Positions 35,036-45,925 of a stretch of 60,655 bases of DNA are shown here, piece after piece. The stretch is from positions 1 through 60,655 of the forward strand of contig JAGEMR010000164.1 of the NCBI GenBank assembly GCA_021030915.1. The letters run 5' to 3'. Numbering within the stretch: position 1 is the first letter of the stretch; each line of letters opens with the position of its first letter. The position numbers and the translations under genes were made by a program. The notes under the pieces were generated by a model, which had not been told where the DNA came from, searched no databases, and saw only the letters and a program-made list of their open reading frames with translations. Origin of the DNA: Astrothelium macrocarpum. Lineage: Eukaryota > Ascomycota > Dothideomycetes > Trypetheliales > Trypetheliaceae.

Positions 35036-35518
35036 ATGGACTCTGCTTGGGAAGAATCTTGAATCGTGGCTGTCTGCTCCTTGGACGTGCGCTCAGGTGT
35101 GAGGAGTAAGAAGATTGTTGTTGTTTAACTTCCAACAAGTATCAGTCGCAAACCCCCGAAGGACCAGAGGTTGCCCTAAGAAACATCATCCACGAACGAA
35201 CACGTCCAGCGCGTCCGACAACTTATCATGGAGAATCCTCATTCACACAACTCATACATTCATCCACTTCGGCCATCAACTGTTGCCGAGATTAGTGAGC
35301 CGCATTATCTAATCAGCCAGTACGGAATACCTAGGCACGGGTAGCTTTTGCGAAATATACCCTGCTGACTATCAGATGCAATAACTCTATATGTTTGGCC
35401 CGCTTTCCCATCGGAACCAAGTCGCAGGCACCAACTCTTCCATCAAAAACTTCTAAATCAACTAGCCGCTACAATAGTTTATTAAATATCCAAAAAAAAA
35501 AACACTAAAAAAATCAGC
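35036..35518. other. Intergenic, no gene seen
   Basis: About 480 bp with no supported gene. Its right end has A-runs that act as T-runs for the tRNA transcribed leftward. Confidence 0.5.
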
Positions 35519-35523
35519 AAAAA
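35519..35523 (-). terminator. Pol III T-run downstream of tRNA
   Basis: Five consecutive T on the minus strand about 12 nt past the tRNA 3' end, with a second run of seven at 35507-35513. This is the normal RNA polymerase III stop signal. Confidence 0.6.
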
Positions 35524-35534
35524 TCGCTCTTTCA

Positions 35535-35666
35535 CGACACAGAGCGGATTCGAACCGCTGCTCCCGGAGGAAATAGATTTCTAGTCTATCGCTTTAGACC
35601 TATAACGGCATTAGAAATGTTATCACAGATCAGGATGAGAAGTCGTTACCACTCAGCCACTGTGCC
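35535..35666 (-). tRNA. tRNA-Ser(AGA) with a 50-nt insertion in the D-loop
   Basis: Read on the minus strand, the acceptor stem GGCACAG pairs with CTGTGTC plus discriminator G. The D-arm begins GGCTGAGTGGTAA. The anticodon stem-loop is ATAGA-CTAGAAA-TCTAT with anticodon AGA (Ser), the long variable arm has CTCCGGGAG, and the T-arm is AGCGG-TTCGAAT-CCGCT. Everything is canonical except that about 50 nt (35596-35645) separate GGTAA from AAGC, inside the D-loop. Nuclear tRNA introns normally sit after position 37, so this is not a standard intron. The B box is intact, but the A box is separated further from it. It may be an insertion-inactivated gene or an unusual one. The 132-nt total compares with about 82 for normal tRNA-Ser. 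Confidence 0.82.
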
Positions 35667-36520
35667 GCTCACTGGGTCTTTTGAGTTTCAAAGCATATAT
35701 ATATCATATCATACGCTTCTGCTCTTTCATTTCTTCTCTACGGTGAGATGAATCTAATTCAACCCCGACTCAACTGCATTATCAGCATCACGGTATGTGT
35801 CAACTTATCTGTCCTTTTAATGCCACCTTCTCTCGTTCAAATCATCTCACACGTCGTGATGACTGTCTTTCACTCAATGAATGCTCTGTTGAACTGTTGT
35901 TATCTTCTTTTTGAAGCTTCCGGTAGCCAATCCTGAATTTCGCTAACTCAACTCATCCAAATGTCCCACGATCGTACAGTAACAGACTTGTACGGAAAAT
36001 CTCGGCTTTCAGAAGGTCTTCTTCTCCTCGTTATACGAAATGCGTTGTGGTCTTGTGGTGCGTTGTCGTCTTATAACGCGCTGGAGTTGTATTATAAAAG
36101 GACGAAAAGCTTGATTATTCGAGCAAGAAAGCTCCGTGGAAGATATCTACAACCGACGGAGCTAATATGCTAGCGTAACTACCTAATGACCTCAAAATGA
36201 GAAGTAACGATTCTGGAAGTAACGACTCCGAATCCCATAACAAGTAGAATCCGAGATCTATATAAAGTCGCATCACGACAACGCGTCGTATGACTGGAAT
36301 TTGTAAAGGGAAGTTGCAATCTCTTCCCAGTCCTAGAATCGCTAATGGTGCCGAACTTGTTGCATTTTGTTGACCTCATAGCACTAGTGGATGCAACAAA
36401 AAGTGTTACCCAGAACCGTACAATATATAATTCGCCGTAGGCCTTGTCGGGAGGAGCTCGTGTCATTCTAAACAATCACGAATTGCTAACAGTTTATCAA
36501 CGATCTTTCGAAAAACAAAT
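35667..36520. other. Intergenic, no gene seen
   Basis: About 850 bp upstream of the tRNA. Frames of 60-98 codons occur without motif. I see no gene. Confidence 0.45.
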
Positions 36521-36521
36521 C

Positions 36522-36596
36522 AAGAGATATTCTTGTCTATTTTTGTTGAGGGCCCCTTGACAAGATCTGCGGCGAATCATATCTTTCACGGCAGAT
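36522..36596. repeat. MITE-like element, half copy (3a, reverse orientation)
   Basis: GATATTCTTGTCTATTTTTG through GTTGAGGGCC to CTGCGGCGAAT is the reverse complement of the left half of copy 1 at 31531-31585. It abuts the complete copy at 36606, which suggests insertion of one element beside or into another. Confidence 0.65.
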
Positions 36597-36605
36597 ATTA
36601 ATGAG

Positions 36606-36817
36606 TGCAGTAAGAGATGTCACCCGCGACTGCGAAAGACATAATCGTCACATACCCCATAGAGAGACACTCAGCAATAATATCAAGAAAATCTTGTGAC
36701 AATTTATTTATTGAATTGTCGACGAGCTTCAATGTTTTGGAATGGAATGGGGTTCTCCCTATGAGGCCTGCGGTAGTTGTATCTCTTGCGATTGTGGGCG
36801 ACATTTTTTATTGCAAC
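36606..36817. repeat. MITE-like element, most complete copy (3b)
   Basis: About 212 bp with long terminal inverted repeats. The left arm from 36606 has GATGTCACCCGCGACTGCGA. The right arm ending 36817 reads as reverse complement AATGTCGCCCACAATCGCAA, followed inward by the block GCCTCATAGGGAGAACCCC. Open frames on both strands begin with nearly the same peptide (MSPTIARD and MSPATAKD), as expected of a palindrome and not of coding sequence. Non-autonomous, no transposase inside. The target duplication is unclear. Confidence 0.75.
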
Positions 36818-37257
36818 CCCTGGTGATAGCTTGATAAATAGCTAACCGTAGGTTCTATATACTATCTTCTTCTCTATAGTGCTAAAAGTCCCCCATACAG
36901 TTTCGCAGGTTTCTGGCAGCTTTGCTAGCCAATCAACAGATCTATGGGACTCGCAAAGCTCTTTGAGAAGAGCATGAATCACGGCCCAATATACGTCTAT
37001 AATAATTGCAACTTATTGAGATAAAAGTCTGGTCAAAGTTTTGAGAGCTGGTTTAACCACAAGATGTAGGTAAGAGTGAGGTGAAGGGAGCCAATGTTCC
37101 CAGTATTTTCAGCGGAGGCTGTGATAAGATGATGAGTTGATCAAAAGGCTGATGCACGTATCCGATACCACGTCAGACAATACGAAGCCCACAATACAGG
37201 TCTACGAATTTGTATCCTATAACACGACTTACAGCCATACCCGTCATTATTACAGCC
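36818..37257. other. Intergenic, no gene seen
   Basis: 440 bp between a MITE-like copy and a short hypothetical ORF. Nothing supported. Confidence 0.45.
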
Positions 37258-37596
37258 ATGGAGCCTGAAGTCGTATTGGCTGCACATTTGTCTCAACTAT
37301 CTTTTGACGAAGAGACTGCCAGTGACACGCAAGAGCTGGCCACAGAAGAACAGCAACAGGCCAAGGATGAGAAATCTGGTGGACCTCCTATGCTCTGGAG
37401 CTTAGTCGCTTTAAAGCGGTACTTTTGGAAGCCAACACTCACAGAACAGCTGTCTTTGGTAATTCTTGATAGGGATTTCCCTGACAAGAAGAGGCCTCTC
37501 CCCAACAACGAGCCCTTGACGATGGCTTTCAACGAGACCGCGGCTCATCGCAACCGTGGCTATGCTGGTATAATATTCGAGCCAGCGACTGTGTAG
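37258..37596 (+). CDS. Hypothetical protein, 112 aa
   Basis: ATG 37258 opens a frame ending in FEPATV. The peptide has an acidic, Gln/Glu-rich N-terminal half (ATEEQQQAKDEKSGG) and a mixed C-terminal half (LWSLVALKRYFWKPTLTEQL). No signal peptide, membrane segment or family is recognised. It sits alone in a repeat-rich region. Codon choice and composition look protein-like, and frames on the other strand are weaker. It may be a fragment of a larger lost gene. Confidence 0.3.
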   Translation: MEPEVVLAAHLSQLSFDEETASDTQELATEEQQQAKDEKSGGPPMLWSLVALKRYFWKPTLTEQLSLVILDRDFPDKKRPLPNNEPLTMAFNETAAHRNRGYAGIIFEPATV

Positions 37597-38405
37597 CTGG
37601 ATTGTCAGGTAGTATAAACAAGCAGCGAAAAGACTTGCATATAAACTCTTATTAGGCCTTGATCCGTTTCCCTTTCCAGGTGGCGAAACACTGATATGTC
37701 TCGTCGCTTTTGTTCGTAGCCCGAATTGGTAATCAATGCTATGTACGCATGTCAAAAATGACATGTAAATAGCTGTCTCATCTCCTCGTTGGCATGGACC
37801 CGATAATGCGCTGGTACATCATTGATCTCATAATTGCATTTAAGATTGCTATTGCCAGTGCGTGCAGAGACGGGCATCATATTCCCCAGCAAATCGCCTT
37901 TTTTGGAGTACACAATCTTGAGATTGAGCTTTCAGTAGGCTTACACGCGTCTCAAGAATTTCTAGTGGAATAAGAAAGCGAGTATAACTTCATACAAAAA
38001 CGAGCTCAACAAGGCCAAAGTCTCAAAGCAAGTGATAAATCGTGCATCACTTGACCTTACTTACGCAGATATCAGCGGCGTTGTTTCCGATAGTCTCATC
38101 AAATCCCTCCGAATAGCTACCTCCATTTCGAGAATTGCATTCACAGCAGATGACTCATCTGACATGTCGACCGCATGAATGACACCGCCACTTAGCTGGC
38201 TCGAGACAACACTATCACCCTCAATAAATTGCCGGGTATCTACATGATCATTTTGCACAATCCTTTAGAAAAGATGCGTTATTAAAGTATTATGTGATAC
38301 GAAGCTCGTTTGAAAAAAAAAAAAACCCCCCGTGCCTACATCTTGGATTACTGTATCAGCAGTCTTCAATGTCCTATACCCGTCCACGAAACCCTTTGCA
38401 CGCCG
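37597..38405. other. Intergenic, no gene seen
   Basis: About 800 bp. A minus frame at 38061-38258 reads protein-like for 65 codons, but has no motif or splice support. Confidence 0.4.
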
Positions 38406-38524
38406 TTAAGGAGGCCCCCAACAATGATAAACGAGGAATCTTAGGAGTGATTTCTCGAACGGACTATTCACTGTTTCTGATTGTTTGAAATATTATGAGG
38501 TCCTCCCTACGAGACGTGCGACGA
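38406..38524. repeat. MITE-like element, copy 4 (inner part)
   Basis: AAGGAGGCCCCCAACAAT at the left and ATGAGGTCCTCCCTACGAGA at the right form an inverted pair around an AATCTTAG-containing centre, as in copy 2 at 32.9 kb. The outer arms are absent. Confidence 0.65.
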
Positions 38525-38872
38525 ACTAAATGAGCCGGGATCGAACTTGGACATCGCGGAGCACTGGTTTTCTACCCAACCCAGCTTCCTGGCAGGATTC
38601 TATTCATGTTTCCATTGACTCTGGTGGTCCTGGAATACGCACTAGCTTATGGAGCTTGAGCTATGATGCCCAAGAAGGACTTTGGTGTACCCAGGCTGCA
38701 GCCACTCGATATCGACGACGCCGATTATGTTGAGTGTTGCACTCATTCGGCTTTGAAAGAGAATGGACACCTGCAAGGAATCCATCCAAGTGAGGAGGAC
38801 CAACAGTCTCATTAGGAGAAAAACTCAATATATCGGTGTTCTAGATATACTGATCGGTATCGACGACCTGTT

Positions 38873-40793
38873 CTATGCCCACGACAATCTCAAATCATTG
38901 GCCAATTTCTGTGTTGGATAAGCGACCTCATGCTCGGCAACATCCAGAAACCAGATGAGTCCTTCTTGTTCGACAGGATCGGAGAAGTGTTCGCCGCACA
39001 GAACAACTGCCGAGCAAGCATTGAGGAATATCGGAGCAACACACTTGTTGCTTAGAGCGATTCCGCATAGCCTGAGTGTCGATTTCCTAAGTGAAGCGCC
39101 TAGCCTCTTCATCCCTTCTCGGTGACCCGGTCCTAAAATCAATCTGGTGGGGTCGGGACTCGTCAGGAGGATTTTGGTAAGCTCCATGTATGTCGCGGCC
39201 ACTGTATGGGCTCCGTCTTGGAACCAAATCGTTGGGAAGACCTTTCCTTGTGACAAGTAAAGCTCCTCGTACTATATGGCGTTGAAAGCGAATGGTAAGA
39301 GAGATGTCAGATTTTCTCCGTGCTTCACAAGCTCGTTCCGTCTAGCTGGATCTTGGTGGCTTCTGTTCGTTGCAATCGAGTTGCCGTAGCAAAACGCTAC
39401 AACATCAGCACAAAATACGACAGTCCAATTAGCCCAGACAATGTCTTCTGCTGGAGTCAAAGAGCGGAACTCATCGCAACGGGACAGTTGGAAGTTGAGA
39501 GGCCCTCAGCCATCAAAGATGCATGCAACTCTTGTCTTAGTGCTATCCATAGGCGTGCTTGGCGTAGACCAAGTGGTTCAATCAAAATACTGCCAGGGGA
39601 TGAGCTATTTACTATATCCTCAGCGTGTGCTGGTGCGGATGTCAATGACTCAAATTCTCTATTAGAGCGCAAAGTAGAGGGCAAATGCTCCGATGGATTT
39701 CTCTCAAGCGAAGTCGACGGCGAGTTTGGTTGTAGTAGGCCGCGAAAAATACTCGCAAAGACTGGTATCCGGGCGTTGATGTACACATTGATGACTCGCA
39801 TAAAGAATTGATGATCTATCTGTTCATCACGCAGTGGATCATCCATCTCTTCATCTGTGCGCAAGATGATTGAAGCCGCTAGAAGGTTTTCATTGTAAAT
39901 CTGGTCAGGCTGTTTGCTTGATTCCAGAAGTTATCTAATACGCCTATCGTGGAAATGAAGAGCGCCCTTCCGTGTGATCTCAGGTATACTTTCACCATCC
40001 CAGTAGATGGCTCCATCAGCTCCTTGGTATTTATGCATGCGCACAAGATGCCTAGCAAAGATGGTGCAGATAGCATTGAGAAGAGCTTCAGAGGACCTGG
40101 CATGTCGAGGAACGATCTGCGAGAAGTGTCTCGCTGAATTACACAGATCGAATCGCGGTCCAATCTCCCGGATGTAATGTCGCAGAAGTATGGCCTGAAT
40201 TCGCGGGGAGACGCTCCAATTCTCTTCCGTCACCTCGACGTGCATTGGTTCTGTGGGTTCTTCCGTATCGCCTTCTGGGATTGGCGTTATGGGCGTTGGC
40301 GATGGTAGAGACCACGATTCTGATCTGTCTGGCAACGTTCTCATCTGTAGGGCTAGAGTCTGTAGCCGTAGCGGGTAGTTCTGGGCTCGAACCATCGTCA
40401 TCGAAGCCAGACGTATACCTCGCACGTACAGACTTTGTCTCGTCGACATATCTAATTGAGCCTTCTCATAAGATTGGTTTGAGGTCATCAACGAAAGAAC
40501 AAGAGACACATTTGTTGGCTCAACCCATGCCTGCCTATCTGTGAAGGCTATGCTGCCGTCTCGATCTTGAGCATGGCGAAACCTGGTAGTCTTCCTCGTA
40601 CAATCACAAGTTCTGTTATCTGTTTGACATCGTTTGCAGGTCGGGTTGACCGAATCGCCTTGGTTGCTGAGTGATTCTGGCTATATTTGGGGACCACTGG
40701 ACTTACATTTTAGGTGGCGCAGTCTACAATGATTGCATGATCTCAATGTTCCTTTTTGCAACTGCGGCTCGTCTGGCATGCTTCAACTCGCAT
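38873..40793 (-). pseudogene. ARCA-type Zn2Cys6 transcription factor pseudogene
   Basis: The minus strand reads through an ARCA-like regulator with several lesions. The Zn cluster's first half is ruined (ACQTSRSCKKEH then stop), while the second half survives (PTCKRCQTDNRTC). The body follows: VSPRIQAILLRHYIREIGPR, then an in-frame TAA at 39931-39933 directly before LLESSKQPDQIYNENLLAAS. A one-base frameshift lies near 39460 between VAMSSAL and TPAEDIVWANWTVVF. An in-frame TAG at 39272-39274 precedes YEELYLSQGKVFPTIW. The normal C-terminus follows (GPGHREGMKRLGAS, RLCGIALSNK, VLCGEHFSDPVEQEGLIWFL). Both stops could have come from CAA or CAG by C-to-T change. Living relatives regulate carbon or stress genes. 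Lesions this many exclude a working product. Confidence 0.82.
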
Positions 40794-41327
40794 GAGCTGG
40801 CGATCGAGCATGACGACGTCACTGTAAATGCTGGCACGAAACGAGGCGGGTTTCTTGTTTGGAAACGAGCGATAACTATTTGCCCCGCACGCTTGGTCTT
40901 CTGAATTACAATAACCCAGCATTTCCTGATACTCCTTTTCGCATCCCGCCATTCCCTGATCTTTTCTTTTATGATTGCCCATGGCCACGCTCATGTTATT
41001 TATCCTTTGGAAGTGATCTCGGTTACGGCTACGCTTATCGAAATGGATAGAGTGGTTGAGTGCTGTGAATTATCTTCTCGGCCTTCTCGCATGAAATATA
41101 CATGAAAAATACAGTTGAGGGGAAAAAAAGTAATCTTTCTAGAAATATACAGAGCACGAAGTGAATGTGAAGTGTAACAAACACATCGAGTAATATGCAG
41201 CAATCTCAGGTACTATTCCAAACTTAACCTGATTATTGCCCGGCGTACCTATAAGCAAGTCAAGCCTAAAAACCTCTTCTTTGACCCTGCGTTTATCGAG
41301 ATGAAGAGAATAAACAAATGCTATACT
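40794..41327. other. Intergenic, no gene seen
   Basis: About 530 bp between the ARCA pseudogene remnant and the ceramide synthase 3' end. It may contain the lost 5' part of the pseudogene. Confidence 0.45.
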
Positions 41328-42871
41328 TTAGTTCTTCTTCCTCGAACGGAGGTTTCTTGGACTCTCCTGCTTTTCATCCACGGGCTGTCCGTTTACCCGT
41401 ACCTCAGGAGTCTTCCGTTCTTCTTTCTTGTTCAGAGACTGGTCTTGCTGCTCCTCCTCTTCCTCCTCGTCATCACTCCTTTCATCCTTCGCCACGTTAT
41501 GTGCCACGTATCTATATCCGATTCTCAAGATAAAAAACAGCCAAAGGATATTGACCGTCTGCAGACTCGCGAGAAGTGCAAAAGTGATGTATTGAGAAAT
41601 CCAGCACTTGTATTGCTGCGTTTCCCAGTTGAGTTCAAAGGGCCCAACAGTAGCAAACTCAGTGAGAACGGACCAAAGAATGCGGAGGTTGACGTAATGA
41701 CGGAGATAGATCCAGACACACGCAAAAACGCCGTAAAAGGGTCCAACGATAGGAGAATCGAGGTAGTTGAGGACTTTGGAGGTCTGTCAAGCACGGAAAT
41801 CAGTACAAACCTTTCACGCGTTTCCAATCTAATGGTAGAAATCAGAAGCAAATTGCTTACCGCAAGGAAAAAATCGCTGATATCATGCGTAACATAAACC
41901 GCCAATCCCATGGTCGCAAAATGGAACCGATAACTCAGCCCAATCAACGACAATGTAATCACATGATGCGCCACCAACTCCTTGAAATCCTTCCGTGGCT
42001 TCTCCAGCATCAAACACAGCACAATCGCCTGCTGCAGCCAGTAGCTCGCCTGTAGCAAGTAATACGCCTTGAACAATCCGACATGCTCCCTGTGCGGAAA
42101 CGCCTCGAACATGGGTGGGGTACGGAAATACCAGATCGGGCTCGCATACCGCATCACGTACAATCCAAATGGGCCAAAGCAGATGAAGTAGATTGCAGTG
42201 TAGAATTGCTCCATAAATCGAGATTGTTTACCCCGTGCGCGAATGCCAGCCCGTATGGCGATGGGCCGGATAAGGCGCTGCATGAGGAATTCACGCGTAA
42301 AGGAAAGGAAGACGGTGTAGAAGGCGAGGAAGCAAAAGTCTTTGGGACCCTTGCCATAGAGTATTTGCGGGCCGGCGTACGGAGAAGGGGTGGAGGTGCG
42401 TGGGAGAGGGTAAGAGAGGAAGAGGAAGGGATGGAGGGGATTGGAGGTGGTGGGGTTGGGAAGGTAGAAGGCAATGACGAGGAGACATATTATGAGCGGG
42501 TTGAGCCATGTGTGTCGGAGGGAGATTGTTTTCCAGCGGCGAAAGAGTGATTTGGCTTTTCGTCGCTTCGAGTGCCGTGTTTTTTCAGAGGGTCGCTGAG
42601 CGTTGCATGTTAGAGTCTTTCTGATATGCGCAAGGTTCTTGTATTTTACAAATGTTCAACATACTCCTGATGATGAAGATGGACTCGAGGGAGGCGACTT
42701 CTCGGAGAGCGTGGCTAATGCTGCTGCTCCTGTGTCCCCCCGAGGGTCTCCGGGCAGGGAGTTGGACTTTCGACGTGTTCGTACTGCACTGCCATTGGCA
42801 GACTTTGAGCTTTCTTGACGAACATATTGAGCATGCGGCGCCGCGACGGATCCGATCGAGGACTGGGCCAT
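41328..42871 (-). CDS. LAG1: Ceramide synthase, Lag1/Lac1 (TLC domain)
   Basis: Three exons, 42871-42665, 42595-41861 and 41783-41328, 465 aa. Introns are 69 nt (GTATGT to CTCAG) and 77 nt (GTAAGC to GACAG); the second joins DISDFFLA to TSKVLNYLDS. The N-terminus is disordered and Ser-rich, followed by basic RHSKRRKAKSLFRRWK and a first span (PLIICLLVIAFYLP). The TLC domain holds the Lag1 motif: SYWLQQAIVLCLMLEKPRKD, FKELVAHHVITL (HH pair needed for catalysis), YVTHDISDFFLA, and RHYVNLRILWSV. The tail is acidic (DDEEEEEEQQ) then basic (RNLRSRKKN). It makes dihydroceramide from sphingoid base and fatty acyl-CoA in the ER membrane. Intact. Other ORFs on the plus strand are shadows. Confidence 0.94.
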
Positions 42872-44522
42872 GGTGAGGGAGAGGAAAAGAAGGTGAAGGT
42901 GTCGATGTAATTACCTCGCAGATGAGATGAGCGATTAGCCCCAGTTGGACCCCTAAAAGATTGGCAAAACCTTCAGCCCCTTTCACCGCTCTCGGGCGCT
43001 GGGAACTACCAATTTCCGTCTCATCCAAACATCTCTGTCAATTTTAATAGCACCGTGCCTCTCTTACATCGCCAATTATGGAATCTTTTACTTTGCGGCC
43101 CAGTGGACTATGCTGCTTTGAGATGGCAATCTGCAGAGTACTAATGCACGCAACGGAGACGCCGCTTCACCCGATCCCGCACTCAATTACTTTGCCCGCC
43201 ATGTTTGCCTTCTATTCTAATGTCTTCTCCAGCGCCACTTTTGACTCCCTCATGTTGTGTATCTTCGTTTTCTTTATCGCTCAAATCATCCTCTACTTTC
43301 CCCCATCATCTTTGCCGCCTCCACCGTCTTCATCTTCCGTTCCCTCTTGTCCTGCCTTTTTCCCTGCCTCTTTCTCTCTCTCCTCCATTCCCCATTCACG
43401 GGTATTCGGTCACATGAGGCAGGTGAAGATTTGGATAGGCTATAGAGATTTTTAGACAACAGAGCCAGATACTTGTTAGTGTGGTTGGCTGTTAGTAATA
43501 TAGCGACGCAGCAATAATACAAGGAGGAAGGAAAGCAGAATCGATCAGACCTAGCTTAGGTACCAAATTGAATCAAATGTCTTTAGATACCTCTTCCTAT
43601 AAGTGACAATAACATAACCGTACTTTCCAGCCATGAAAGAATACTGGCTAAGCAATTGTAGAGTCCATCTCATGTATGTACGGCACCTTACGCTACCATG
43701 CTATCAATTTCGAGAGAAGCAAGACCACTGGATTCGGCTTGTAGATTGTAAAAGAAGTAAGCTCCAGTTCCGAAGTCCATATTATCTCCAGATATCGCTC
43801 ATGTAACTATTCGCCGTCCGACGCCATGCCCGCAACGCTGATGACCACACGGTCACAAATTGGTCTACTTGACTGGCTTAAGCGATCATGCTGGCCGAAG
43901 TCGAAAGGATTCTATCTTGTGTATGACTTTGAAATGGCTTAGCGATTAATGATCTGATTAACATCATGGCCGTGATGCCCAAAATATGTCACGTCGACCT
44001 CATACCCTCTTTCATGGCGCCGTGCAGCTGTGCTAAACGATCGCTACAGCACTTTCATAGATAACCATTTGACGACGCAAACTTGATTACAAGCCTAGCT
44101 GATCTACCCTTCCCCAAGTTCGCGCGCAAGGCACAAAGCATGATGAAAAGTAAAATAGAAAAGGTGGTGCCAAAAATTTCTCCGTCGTTGAATGGAACAG
44201 AGAGCCATGTAGGTTGCTGAGCAACCACGGACGAAATGAGCCCGTACCGAACCCTGGTGGGTTCCAGATCAACCCTAAAGACCGAAGTTAGCAGTTCAAC
44301 GTTACATATAGACGACATGGCAGGCGGTGCCCAAATTTCGTCCATCGACAGATAAGCCGGGGTTCAAAGCGAGCTGAGGAGAAGGAAAAAGGAAAAGTTC
44401 AAAGGAAAAGTTTTGAAGATTGAACCTTCGGGAGCGACACTTGGCTCTAGAAGGGACATGGCGACGGAACGCACCATCCGAAGATGGCTTGATCAACCGA
44501 CTAGAAGTGACGACCCCTTGGA
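42872..44522. other. Intergenic, no supported gene
   Basis: About 1.65 kb. A plus frame at 43201-43455 would give a small hydrophobic peptide, but nothing supports it. Minus frames at 44055-44500 have no motif. Confidence 0.4.
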
Positions 44523-44655
44523 CTAGAGGATATTGGCAGCACTTAAGATCCGGAGGTTAAATACGCTATCAAGCTGCTAGTCCGGCCTCAGCTAGTGGAT
44601 ATAGGCAGCACAAGACGCAACGTCAAGATACGCTATCCAAAGGCTAGCAAGGCAA
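44523..44655. repeat. Imperfect tandem duplication, period about 69 bp
   Basis: Copy A starts CTAGAGGATATTGGCAGCAC at 44523 and copy B starts CTAGTGGATATAGGCAGCAC at 44592. Both then contain ATACGCTATC and a CTAG. It lies in a gene-poor stretch, so possibly a relic of a repeat or a regulatory array. Confidence 0.6.
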
Positions 44656-45925
44656 GAACACCGAACGAAGACACTGAAACCCCATGTGGGAGCATGTACC
44701 GTGCCGCTGTCTCCCGGAAACAAGCCAGCGGACTATGTCCCCTCCGCAGAGGGTGCACCGGAACACATTGAGAAAAACCGACTGAAAAAGAAAGAAAGGG
44801 GGGTGGGGAAAAAGGAAACTCAGCTGAGGGAGCGGAAGTAGGATCTGGGGAGGTGTTTATATAGACGCGGGCGGCGAGCGGCGATCAACATCAGCTCGCT
44901 TAATTTGCTGTTATTGGATGGTAGCGATTTCCCGTGTGTTCAACGTAACGCATCTCTGTGATGGGCGGTGATGGAGTCAGTCGCGCGCCGGTATCCACGA
45001 CAACGACGACAACGCCGATAAAGTGCCACACCAAGGAAGAATGAAGAAGCGTGATTTAAAAGTGCCTCGAGGGTTGGGCAGCGATTTGATAAAGTGACAG
45101 AACATGCTCTGGGTGTTGTTTTATTGCTAAGTCGCTGAGGATTTCTCAAATGTGGTGTGGAGTATGCAGCAGTACTCTTTTAACCCGACAGGCGCATCAA
45201 CCAAAGCTGCAGTTGGACATTCGTTTGGGAGTTTCAATGAAAGATTTAATTATACTTTTGCCAAGGATTGTTTGATGAAATTATTTCTACAATGCTTCTT
45301 TCTTTTGGAGCGAACAGTGCATTTCCAAGAATCAGAAAATGAGGAAGACAATCTTGTGATTCGAAACTCAAAATGAGGGCTCAATCGCTTACAGTTGATG
45401 AAAAATGCGTATGTTGCCTATTCTGTCTCACCTATTCTATCTTTCTAGCAGCGCTGTTACGACCTCAATGAAGTTGAACCCTTCGGTGAGAACGCAAGAG
45501 GACAAGAACGGTGCACACAGGACACTCATCGATGAGCCAAATGTGCCTGAAAGACGGCCCTACAAGGCTGTCCATGGTACTTTCCCATGCATGAAACGAT
45601 GATTGCAATACGTTTTGTTCCATCAGGTGAAGTTAAGGGAGAGGCAAGTGACGTTGGGTCAGCCAATTAAATCGTTCCGAGGCTGACGAATTCGAGACTT
45701 GGAGCGATTCGGCCTGGCGCCCGTGCTTTCACGCCTTACGCCTCGCCTCTGCAGTCTCTTAACCTGTACAAGACGGAAATTCTTCGAGCAAGATCCTCTT
45801 ATGCATTCTCCCTGAGATGTCCTTACGCCGTTTTGTTCTGGGACGCTGAGATGGTGCGCAAATATCCTCCTACGCCGGTTTGAGAGCCTCAAAAACCAGA
45901 GGAACTGCCGTTCGCAGAGCGAGGC
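44656..45925. other. Intergenic upstream of PalH
   Basis: About 1.3 kb with a TATA-like TTTATATAGA at about 44857 but no assigned gene beside it. Frames such as 45152-45376 have no motif. It should include the PalH promoter. Confidence 0.4.

Noticed and set aside
36598..36826. Two overlapping 68-69 codon frames on opposite strands with similar starts
   Set aside because: They are a by-product of the palindromic MITE arms and are not genes.
38530..38600. tRNA-like B box (AAGTTCGATCCC on the minus strand)
   Set aside because: No acceptor stem, D-arm or anticodon arm can be folded around it.
43201..43455. Small hydrophobic ORF upstream of the ceramide synthase gene
   Set aside because: Its Ser/Pro/Phe runs come from a CT-rich stretch, with no conservation or context to support a gene.
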